Below, one piece after another: positions 37,221 through 48,154 of a stretch of DNA of 64,000 bases. A program made the translations under genes and the position numbers. Each line of letters starts with the position of its first letter. Position 1 is the first letter of the stretch. This stretch comes from Syncephalis plumigaleata (lineage: Eukaryota > Zoopagomycota > Zoopagomycetes > Zoopagales > Piptocephalidaceae). The DNA lies in NCBI GenBank assembly GCA_025201365.1, contig JAIXMF010000005.1:248001-312000 (forward strand). Reading direction: 5' to 3'. The notes under the pieces were generated by a model. The model did no database searches. It was not told the DNA's origin and saw only the letters and a program-made list of their open reading frames with translations.

Positions 37221-40200
37221 ATGGCAAGTCCGACGCATTCTATCGCGAGCGGACGCACAACTCCTAGCGAACGTATTCCTCAGGCTACATTTCAGAAACA
37301 GCACACGAACGGAAAAGAGACCAATATCCAAGTGGTTGTACGTTGTCGGTAAGTAGTCTATTCGTGTATGTGTTGTCTTAGTTGTTTATACTCATTCTTG
37401 CATAGAGGACGCAATGACCGCGAACAACGTGAAGGTCAAGCTATTGTGGTCGATACGCCATGTGTTACGGGTCGCGAGATCAAGGTCAACTCGGAGGTGT
37501 CCCGCAAGTACACGTTCGATCGAGTGTTTGGCCCGGAAGCCACTCAAGAGACCGTGTACGATGATATTGTAGCTCCCATTCTGAAGGAGGTACTCGATGG
37601 TTACAACTGCACGATATTCGCCTATGGTCAAACTGGTACTGGTAAAACGTAAGTGCATCTCTATTGTACATTGGAGTTGTGTTGTTAACGCGTGCAACTC
37701 TAACTAGCTACACGATGGAGGGTGATCTAGAGGATGTAGAAGGTTATCATGCTGGTATTATTCCACGTACAATGGATCGTCTATTCCAACTACTAGATCC
37801 AGATGTTCCCGAATATTCCGTAAAACTATCCTATAGCGAATTATACAACGAGGAATTACGCGATTTATTGTCTCCATTCAATGATGATCGTAAATTGACC
37901 ATCTACAAGGAGACTTCCGGATTACGACGTGTAATCATTCAAGGTCTCGAGGAGGTAACCGTCGCTTCAGCGCAAGACGGCATATCCTGGCTGAAGAAAG
38001 GATCGAAGAAGCGCCAAGTAGCCGCTACCAAGTGCAATGAAAACTCATCGCGTTCACATGCTATATTCTCCATTACGGTACATGTCAAGGAAATGACCCT
38101 GGATGGCGAGGAGGTGCTTAAGGTTGGCAAGTTGAACCTAGTCGATCTTGCAGGATCGGAAAGTATAGGTCGTTCTGGCGCAGAGAATAAACGAGCACGA
38201 GAAGCAGGCAACATCAATAAGAGTTTGTTGACCTAGGCCGAGTTATTAACGCGTTAGTTGACAAGGCGGTCATATACCTTATCGGTATGTATTCCCTCTT
38301 CTCGTAGAGACATTAGTGAACATAGACTAGACTAACGCAACAACAACAACGATAATGATAATAGTGATTCCAACTTGACAAGACTATTACAAGATTCTCT
38401 TGGTGGTCGCACGAAAACTTGTATCATTGCCACTATATCGCCAGCCAAGAATGCACGCGAAGAAACACTTAGTACATTGGATTATGCACGTCGTGCCAAG
38501 AATATTCGCAATAAACCAGAGGTCAATCAGCGTATGACAAAGCAGATGCTTATCAAGGAATATATCGTGGAGATTGATCGATTAAAGGCTGCACTACTAG
38601 CAACTCAGGAGAAGAATGGTATTTATTTGGCACAACGCGATTATCAGCAAATGGTCAGTGACAATTCAACCTACAAGGAGCGACTGGCGGAACAACGCAA
38701 GACCATTGAGAACATAGAGGCGGAATTACGACAGGCCGAGGAGCAATTCCTACAACAGATGAGACTGTTCAACGAGACGAAACGAATACTACAAGTTACG
38801 GAACAGAATCTCAAGGAAAGTCGCGAGACCTTGGAACGTACAGAGATCGATCTTCGCAACACTAAGCAGAACTTGACGGAACAAGAGGTGCTTACGGCGG
38901 CACATGCAGCTACCGAGGAACGTCTAAATACAGTTGCACTCATTCTGGGTAACACATTGAATCGGTAACCAGTGATGTTGAACAATTACACGCTAAGATC
39001 GGTCGTAAGCAACGGGTAGAAGAACAGCATATGGCGACAGCATCTCAAATACAGTCATTTGTACAGATGCGTACCGCTGAACTGAAGACGAATACATTTG
39101 ATCACATGAATAGACACTCGACGCTGGTTAATGAACATTCAAACTAATCGATGAATACGCTAAGAATTGTAAACAAGTAAGCTGTATTATCGTTACTTAT
39201 AATACATATATAATACTAATCATTATAATTATGTTAGATGGTGGGAGCATCATTAACAGAAGCAGAACAAAATATACGCGTATTGACACGCAAAGTAAAA
39301 CGATGGAAACGGAATTTATCCAGCATATTGACTCCATGTCGACATTCGTCAAGGATATTCGATCGATTGGTGGAGATCTGCAACAACAAGCACTACAACG
39401 AGCCGAGATATCTCGTGAAACATTTAACGCATTGTTTAATCAATTGAAATCGGAAGTTTCCAAATTGCAGGAACAGGTAAATAGTCTATTATCATTATTA
39501 GTATATACATATATACATATATACTTACACGCTAGTCACTCTATTAGTCGAAAGCACATAATGCGACCCTACATGATAATATTACTAGTTTGTATGATTT
39601 GATGGCACAACAACTAAAGACGCAAAATGATGCATTCATGTCCATTATTAGTGCGTTAAGTCAAGAAGTAGTGAATGAGGTAGGTGAAGTACATAGTATT
39701 AACATCAGCATTACAGCTAGACCCTTCTATTAATCATTACTTGTTTGTAGCAACGTCGATCCAATAAGTATCTCGAGCAATTAAATCAAATTGCTAAGAA
39801 AGAACAAGAAACAGCACGAGAAGCGCAACAAGCGGTTATCTCAAGTGTAGTACAGCTATTAACGAATTTCACCAATGGTCACGAGCATAGTATACAGAAC
39901 ATGTTGACAGCAGTACAAGATACGCATACACAGTCATCAGATGATATCCTTTACTATTTAGCATTAATATTAGTAATAGTTGTAATATTATTAACTCATT
40001 ATTCGTACAGCGTAGAGCATTTGTAGAGGAACAAGTCGAGATTGTTACCAAGGCCAATGATAATATCGAGACATGTCGTACGGAATTACAAGATAAACTA
40101 GGTATGACCACCAAACAACTGGACACTATCGAGCAACAAACAGGCACGTCAATAGGACACATTCATCAGGCAGGTGATGATGTTGAAATGGTAGTCAATG

Positions 40201-41453
40201 ATATGCAACAACAATATCTAGAAACCATTGATGCCAATGTTAATAATATGGAGACCAAGAGTGTTAAAGGTATGCTTATATACAATAGAACAACCGATGT
40301 CAAATCTATTTACATTCGTGCTTACTATTGTAATTGCATTGAATAGCAAATACACAATTGGATCTATTTAAGGAACCGCATCGTGTGGCCATTCACGATA
40401 TTGTTCAACATAGTCAACAAGGCCATACAGCATGGACGCGTGACATGCATAGACTAGATGATACTAGTGTTGCCTTGACAAAGGACAGTACCAAAAGGTA
40501 TACAATTATAATACATTTGTATATATATATATTATAGATATCACTAACATGATGTGATTAGATGAATGAAATCCATACGTTACGGAACAACAATCGCAAA
40601 CACTTGTCACGCAACTTGATCAAACATGCAATGAACTTGATAGATTAATTGTGACAGGTATTCAGGTAAGATTAACAGATAGATCATCTATACACATATA
40701 TATATATATATGTAAATGTAATCTAATTAAATTGTATATTAGCCTGATTCATCTACGGGTGAAACCCCATTAAAGCGCAATTATCAATATCCGCGTAAAT
40801 GGCAAGTCACACAACCTCATAATGCCATTCTACAAAAGTTCAGAGAGACTGGCAACATTGAGCAGTCCATTATACCGCCAAATGAATCTGAAGACTTGTT
40901 GCAAGGTGATGCTATAATGTCACACCAAGAAACCTCAACTCTTCTATCCAGCCCTATACCACCATCTCGTAATTCTACACATCCTATTGAAGATAATAAT
41001 GATCATCTATCATCTCCTCATATGGCAGACGAAGCAACAACATCGACAACATCATCGTCATGGTCACCTGGCATGGCAGAGCGTCCTAATAAACGACGTC
41101 GCCGTCCATCACCTAGTTATGCACGTTTACCACCTGTAGAATCTACAATTAGTCAACAACCGGATAACATGGAGATATCTTCCCCATCAAGTTCACCTAA
41201 CTCACAAGGCAGTAGAGAGTCAGATATCATTAAGGAGAATCGTATGGAATTACCTAATGTTGAACAAGCAATAAGTGTGACACGTCGTTTACAACGTATA
41301 CCACGTCGATCACATTCAATTAATAGTAACAAATCAAATGGGAAGTCATCTACACAACGAGCAGCAACAACAACAGCAACAACAACAACAAGGGCAACAC
41401 GAGTAACGCGTGCATTACGCCATCTAGGTAATTCACCAGATGAAATGGCATAA
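37221..41453 (+). CDS. Kinesin-5 (BimC/Cut7/Eg5 family)
   Basis: The N-terminal motor shows [31 protein letters not shown], the P-loop GQTGTGKT, switch [14 protein letters not shown], switch II DLAGSE and the NINKSLLT helix. A neck and long coiled coil follow ([39 protein letters not shown]). The tail has a BimC box, [14 protein letters not shown] near 40765, with the threonine that CDK phosphorylates in kinesin-5 to allow spindle binding. Kinesin-5 forms bipolar tetramers that slide antiparallel microtubules apart in mitosis. At least three one-base frame breaks occur (near 38235, 38963 and 39147) in otherwise conserved sequence, including inside the [11 protein letters not shown] helix. Either this copy is decaying or, more likely, the consensus has indels. 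Confidence 0.88.
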
Positions 41454-41876
41454 TTACATTCGTGTTTCTTGTTTATTCCTTTATTCGTCTTTGTTTTCTT
41501 CTTTTCTACTACTGTTCTCTATTTTCTAGTTACAATTATTATTCCTATTACTATTAGTGTCCAGTTCTAGACATATGTCAATCATTATCTATTTCTATTA
41601 TATCTATTAAATAATTACTAACTTGCAATGTTAGATAAATGAATGATGATGTGATGATTGGTGTAGAGGAATGACTATGGATTTTCATCTCCTTGTCAAT
41701 TTTGTATACTTGTCCTTCTCTCCACTCAATCTCATCTCTCATCTCTCATCTCTCTCTCTTTTGTCATTATCGTTTTTCTTTCTACTTTCATCATTACTCC
41801 TAGTACAAGATACTCTACTACAGTGATAAGCACAAATATTGAACAAGTGTTTCTCTTTGCATTACAACAATTCAGC
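41454..41876. other. Intergenic region upstream of the cell-wall-type protein gene
   Basis: About 420 nt containing the kinesin 3' end and a pyrimidine-rich stretch with (ATCTCTC)n near 41730-41755, typical of a strongly expressed fungal leader. No gene is seen. Confidence 0.4.
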
Positions 41877-42298
41877 ATGCGTTTCTCTGTGATTATTTCA
41901 TTGACTGCTATGGCTTTGTTGTTGTTAGCCAATAGTGAACTTGTTATGGCTCAAAACAACGGAGATAACAATAGTGGCAATGGCGGTAATAGTGGCAATA
42001 TAGTGGCAATAGTGGCAATAATAGTAGCAACAATAACAATAACAGTAGCAACAACAACAATAACAAGAGCAGTGATAGTGGCAATAAGAGCAGTAGTGGT
42101 GGTGGCAATAAAAGTGCCTCTAATTCCGCACCACAGCCTAGTCTCATTGATAGTTCACCGGATAGTAATCGTGCACCTGCCACATCTCCTGCATGGGGTC
42201 ATGTTGAAGTGGCCACTGCAGAACGACAACAAACTGCTGTCATTACAATGAGTGCCAGTATGTTATTAGTGGCTGGTGTAGCCATTTGGCAATTCTAA
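41877..42298 (+). CDS. Ser/Asn-rich secreted protein, probably GPI-anchored
   Basis: The ATG at 41877 opens a signal peptide (MRFSVIISLTAMALLLLANS, then ELVMAQ). A Gly/Asn/Ser repeat follows (NNGDNNSGNGGNSGN), then a segment PQPSLIDSSPDSNRAP and a hydrophobic C-terminus (MLLVAGVAIWQF) with small residues before it, as in GPI-anchor signals. The whole is about 140 residues, without an intron. The frame changes by one base near 42000 inside the AGTGGCAAT repeat: the downstream frame gives SGNNSSNNNNNS and the anchor, so I take that as the real one. A surface or wall protein is likely; nothing more can be said. Confidence 0.6.
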
Positions 42299-42651
42299 AT
42301 CTATTCAGTCATCTATTATTATATATTATTAAAGATGAGATTATTAAGAACCATTATGAATTGAATATGATAACCAATGGTTTATTTAAAGTGAATAACA
42401 ACAGCAAGAAATGGTGCAAAATAAATGAGATAGTATAAATGATGATGATGATGATCTCCTTTCTCTAAATGAACATGATACACATGATGAGAAAGGAGGA
42501 GGAGGAGGTGAAGAGAATGGAACAATATCAAATGTCGATTACTAGAGAGTGCAAGTAAAAGAGTCATGTTACAAGTGGATATTTCATGAATCAATAATGA
42601 ATAATGAATGATAATGCTTATAGAATGAATACACACGAATGTAAAGCATTG

Positions 42652-45600
42652 TTAACGTACCATTTGAATGGTAACTGCCATCTTCTTTGCATCATTTTGT
42701 AAGGCATGGGTTGCTCCTTCAGCTGCTGTCATACCAGCTGCACTAGTACTAGTACTAGTATTATTATTATTGCTAGTAGTACCATCTTCATGTTGATTAT
42801 CGTATTTACGTTTGCCTAATATACCGGAAGCTGTAGGACTATTAGCACTCGATGATACATTAGAACTGGTAGTAGTAGTAACAGTGGAATCCTATTATAT
42901 AAATATAGTACAGATGATTGATTGATTGATTGATTGATTAGATGTAAGATTCACAATATTCATATACGAGATATCACATCACGCATTACTTACCTCGATC
43001 ATTGCAGTGTCCGTGTAGCATGTGGCGTGATATATCCTATCATTGACCATGACAGCATTGCGTAGCATCCATTGATCTTCGTCGTCGCACCAGAACTCCT
43101 CGAACTTCTCCTGACAAATGGGACAAGGTAACTTCTTCTTAACGTCGGATGGAGAAACAACCGTTTGTGCTCGTAGTGTTGCTTCTTGATCGGGTTGTTC
43201 ATTTCTAACAACTCCTTTCGTAAATACTAAAGGTAAACATGTATACGCCATGATTAATATCTATTTGTTGTTGTTGTTTTCTTTCGTGTATATATAGATT
43301 ACTATTGTACTTACCATTCTCATCTTCATTCGTTACTAGACGTGAATGAATCCAATCCTAATAGGAAAGAAAAGCGTAATAATACAATTAGTAAGTGTAT
43401 CGCTACTATCATTGCCATTATGATTACTTACCTCATCGCGTACAAACCAGGATCGTGATATAACTTACGTGTACGTTCCTTAAGTCGACGATTCTGCTTA
43501 AAATGTCTGTCAAGATGAGCACTCATTCGTGACCTGCCACGTTCATCGTCGGAGAAACGTAGTCCGCATTGACCACAACGCAAACCCAATTTACTATAGA
43601 TGTTCTCGAAAAGACCGGGACATTTTCTAGTAATGATAATTAGTATATAGATATTATTATTATTAATCAGCTTACCGTTGAATACCCTCTTGAGTTAACG
43701 TAGGTAGGGGAATGTTTGTCGTTCCACTACTACTAGTAACTGCCGTAGCTAGACCGGGTACCGATGACAATTGACTGATTAATGAGGCGATCATTGCAGG
43801 ATCCAGTTGATTGCCAGTAGATGGTGCTGCTCCTATTGTTGATACTGGAGCAGGTGCCGACATCTTAGGCATGGAAGCAGTCGATCCATTTGATAGTTTA
43901 CCAATCAGTGATGAGATATTCGCTGGATTGGACATTGTTGCTGCAGTTATGTTTGTCGTAGCTGCAGTTGTCGTGGTGGATGGTCCGACAATAGGTGGTG
44001 TCGATGATCTTTGCATGGCTAATGTTTGTTGAATACCAGCAATTACAGTTGGATTAAGTTGTAATGTTGGTACCATGCCTAGAAGCTGTATTCATGTTTA
44101 TTAGAAATAGATCAATAATTAGTATCTAACTAGTTTGTAAATGATGTGCATGTATGTATGCGTATTTACCTGACTAAGTACATTGATGACATTCGTTAAT
44201 ACTGGATCATTTGGTTGTTGTGCAAGTTGCTGCTGTTTCATGCTTAGAGTCGCCTGTATCTCTTGCATTAATCGAAGATGTTCCGGGGTAATTCCTCCCA
44301 ATAATGCGGATAGATTCTAAATGATAGTAAATATATTATGGTTAGTATACGCTTTACAATTACATGCAATGTTATACAATATAATAGATGTATCTATTCT
44401 AAGTAGATACAACTTAGAGTAAACAAACAAGAGAATAATAATAATTGATTGCATCGCTAATCTAATCAATTCTAGAGGTAAACTCACTCAATAAGAATCA
44501 ATAGTAAAATTATTCTAGTCAATGGTGATCATGCAAACTATTACTATATCTAAAGGTGAGTATGTCGCCATCATGGACAAGCATAGACATTATAGAACAA
44601 ATCATGCAAGTTACCGGGGAACAGGAATATTGCGCAAACAACGATTACACCACCATGCACATCAAGTATTTTATTCGATCTATGCGTGGAGTAGATGTCG
44701 TTGTCATAGGAAGAGGAAGAGAAGAGGAAGAAGACATCGTCTTTACTCTTTCGCATAGATAGTCATCATAAATAAATACCCGATAATGATGATACAAGAA
44801 AGATAACATCGCGTGCTACACTTTGCCATTCACTTATTTATCTTTATCTCCCCCATCGCATTTTATATCATGTTTTTCTAACATGAAAGACACTTGATAA
44901 TAAAATAGGATCCACCTACCTGTGGTAATTGAGTATTGGGCTCAGCTCGAGATACGGGCAATGGTGGTGTATTCATTCCGTAGTTGCCTAACAAGAAATG
45001 TACAATCAATCGTGTGTGTTATTAAATTATATTCATTACTTTTTGTGATGATGATATTACGAGTATCATCGTTATTAAAGCCATTTTAATAGTATTATGA
45101 CAAAACAAACAAGCAGACAGACAGACAAATAATGAGCAATCAAACTTACCGGTAACATTAGAGGAGGAGGGGGGATATCCTGTATGAGCTGGTCTCTGCG
45201 TATAATGATGATATTGCTGTTGTGGCTGTGGCTGCTGTTGCTGTTGCTGTTGCTGATACGCCGGTGGATGTACATGTGGATTGCCATAAGCGTGTATCAC
45301 ACCTGGATTACGCTTTGGCAAATGGGTCTCTATGTTGTTAATGGTACGATGGGTGAATATTGATCCGGTGACATTACTACGCCACGTAGCAAGCATACGT
45401 TCCATGCGCTGCTTCGTGTCCATGTCAACTGCTCGATAAGTCTCAAGGAACGTTCTCGTGATATTCCGCTCAAACAATGCCAAATAATCTCGACGAACTA
45501 TCTTGCAAATGGAATCAAGCACATAGAAAGCGGGTAGCTTCTGATGAGGTGGCGCCTACAACAATTGCAATCAATTAATAAAACACGACACGACAAGTAA

Positions 45601-45631
<31 letters not shown>

Positions 45632-45854
45632 GAGGCTTTGTAAACGAAATGTGCACAATGAATTCAAATGATCAATCACTCACCTCATGAATACGATCCT
45701 CGACCAGTTTCACAATGGTAGGGGCGGCAAATATCTTCTCCTGAGCTAGTTGTGTCAATTCCGAGATTTGATCCTTAATATTAGCCGATAGCATGCGTAA
45801 CTTGTATGCGTATTCGTGTCGAACACGATCCAATTCGAGTTGATTCGGATGCAT
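42652..45854 (-). CDS. PCF11: Pre-mRNA cleavage complex II protein PCF11
   Basis: The start MHPNQLELDRVRHEYAYKLR leads into a CTD-interacting domain: ISELTQLAQEKIFAAPTIVK, then FYVLDSICKIVRRDYLALFE, and MLATWRSNVTG. A Gln-rich linker and Ser/Thr/Ala-rich region follow. Two zinc-finger regions end the protein: one around 43560 (LRCGQCGLRFSD with His residues downstream) and one at 42990-43150 (LPCPICQEKFEEFW...IYHATCY), as in Pcf11. Pcf11 binds Ser2-phosphorylated Pol II CTD through the CID and bridges to Clp1 in 3'-end cleavage and termination. About nine exons. The last exon ends with a Ser/Thr/Asn-rich tail, KKMAVTIQMVR. A TTG upstream of the start could extend the frame but the ATG at 45854 fits the family. 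Confidence 0.86.
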
Positions 45855-48005
45855 GATAATGGTTTTTAGTTGGTGTGTCGTTGCTATTGTCGTCGTCGTC
45901 GCCGTCGTAGTTTTTGCTTCCGCCTTGTCAAAATAAAACAATACACTACTGCGCTTTAATGAAAATGATGCCTATAGTTGTGCCACCTGACGCTGATAAT
46001 ATCGTTGATGATAGATAAAATATAAATAAATACTACCGCTGCTATACGTAATCAATGGATTCAACTATTGTTCTGATAGTAATAAAGAAAAGAAGGAAAG
46101 ACTCGGATTACGTGGCAGTCAATAGTATATATATAGAAGATGCAACTGTTACGCTACTATAACTGCTACTACTACTACTACTACTACTGTTGCTACTGCT
46201 GTTATGACGACGTCTATGTTAACAATTATTTTCCTTACTCTTCAACTTCCTATTGATACTTAAAAAGCTCTTTACAACTTTTTTACCGCTATTTCTCAAC
46301 TATTTCAAAGACTTTTGCTTAACAATTGCTAAGCGGTAGAATACTAAGAGATGGATAGTAGTTTGCGCTTGTTTAAACGTAGAAATAATTGATCTCTTTC
46401 CAGAGATGCAACTAATTTCAACTGAATAGTATAAAAAGAAAGAAACAATAATGATCTGTTGTGGTTGTAATTGTTATTATACGTAGTAGTGATGATGATG
46501 ATGATGTAGTGGCGATGGTGCTTGAGGGAATATGCTTGCACCAGGAATAATCCCTACAAATACTGATGATTTATAAGGCAACGGTGGCAAAGCAACCGAA
46601 ACAAATAAAAAGGAATACGACTTACTCGTTCGTTCTTTCGTTCTTTCAATCGTTGCTTCGTTGCTTCCAGGATAAGTGTCCACAGAGAGGTTGTCAAGAT
46701 GACAGACCACACACACACACGCACGCTTGTTAGCAAAAGTGCAGGTGTTGGATAAGCGCACTAGTATACTATACTAGTCGTGTTCCAAGGATGGAGAAGA
46801 TACGATAAGAATATTGTTATACGCTAGTTATCGAGAATATATATAAGTCAGCCGTATGGTGATATGGGCCTACCGCATACACGCACTCACGTACGTAAAT
46901 ACAGTTATGCTCGAGATGCGTTTATTCCGCAAAGATAGAAACCGTATAGAGATCGATGAATAGTGGTGACTGTAGTAGTGGTGGTAACAAAATACGAGGA
47001 AAGAGAAAGAGAGAGAGAGAGAGAAGGAACACTAGATGAGAAAGGAAAGGAGAGAAAACGGTAGAGAAGAAGTGAAAGTGGAAGACCCGATGGTGGGCGG
47101 ATTGATGGATTGATGATCACCTCTTTCCAATATCAATGTGCTGGGGTGTCAAACAACGGGAGGAGTCATTGGTCCCATTGTTCCATGAAATAAACTGGAA
47201 TTCTTTAACAACACAAAGAATGATGGCCGGGAACAAAACTGTCAAATATATATTGCGTGATAATCATACCAAGTCGAATGAAATTGATTCAACCAATATT
47301 TGTTATTACATAGTTGATTTTGGATCACGCTTTGCTGTCACTTGTCGGTCATCATGCGCCTTTTATACGAGATTAGACACTTGGACATATTAGCTGTGCT
47401 TACAGAAAGGACATTACATGATATCATCTGCCATTAATAGTACACTTACTATAGGAAGATACTCATTCAAACAAACCGTGTATTGACAAGTATGTCCATG
47501 TCCAATTGATCATCACATCGATGATAATGGAATGGCATTCACCCGATGTATGATGTCTAATTCAATAGTAATAGCTTGTACGATGTACATTCAGTTGTGG
47601 GGATAGGAATGATACATAATGTATTCTAAGCAAAGGCGACAATGCAATCATTCAATGATTGACCTAGGTAGCCCTTGTATCTATTGCTTCCCTGCACTAT
47701 TTGGACTGCATTACCAGTTGATAGAAACAGGTTATCGTGTATTCCCACATCTAATTAATACTAATCTACTCCGTATACCATCTGCCGTTTATAGATTAGC
47801 AGTTCAACTATATTAATACCTGATATCGCTCCATATGTATCAGCCAGAAATAGACTTGTTCTATCAGTCACAAGATAAATCTATTGTCCGATACTTACTT
47901 GTATGCAATGGTACGAATACAGGTTGATTGATGTCGTTAGATGGAATACACATCCATGATGGTATGTTTGTGTACTGTTTGATACTCCATCATCATCATC
48001 ACGGC
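45855..48005. other. Intergenic region between PCF11 and micro-exon gene 2
   Basis: About 2.1 kb between divergent genes. It has (ACT)n near 46166-46190, (GAT)n near 46490, (AG)n near 47005 and a (CA) tract near 46712. Open frames are short and low-complexity. I see no array-like AG-NNN-GTAAG modules here, so the array does not extend upstream. Confidence 0.45.
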
Positions 48006-48012
48006 TATAAAT
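48006..48012 (+). promoter_or_regulatory. Possible TATA box of micro-exon gene 2
   Basis: TATAAAT lies about 140 nt upstream of the start codon, followed by a long pyrimidine-rich stretch (CTTCTACTCTCGTTC-type) that ends at the 12-nt element shared with gene 1. Placement is plausible for a fungal TATA promoter with a 60-100-nt leader. Confidence 0.4.
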
Positions 48013-48107
48013 CAAGTACTTTTTGACACACTTAACTTGTCATCTTCATACTCTCTTCTACTCTCGTTCTACTCTCACTACTTTCCTCCTCATCCACCAC
48101 TTTCTAC

Positions 48108-48119
48108 TCTCGTTCTAGT
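48108..48119 (+). promoter_or_regulatory. 12-nt upstream element shared by both micro-exon genes
   Basis: TCTCGTTCTAGT, identical to 36763-36774 (minus), 35 nt before the start codon at 48155. A partial second copy (CTCTCGTTCTACT) starts at 48061. Confidence 0.5.
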
Positions 48120-48154
48120 TAGCTGAGCTATCCATTTCACTGGTCAATATCAAC

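Noticed and set aside
47136-47393. Small open frame upstream of micro-exon gene 2
   Set aside because: Eighty-five residues with no signal peptide, domain or repeat-unit similarity; probably chance.
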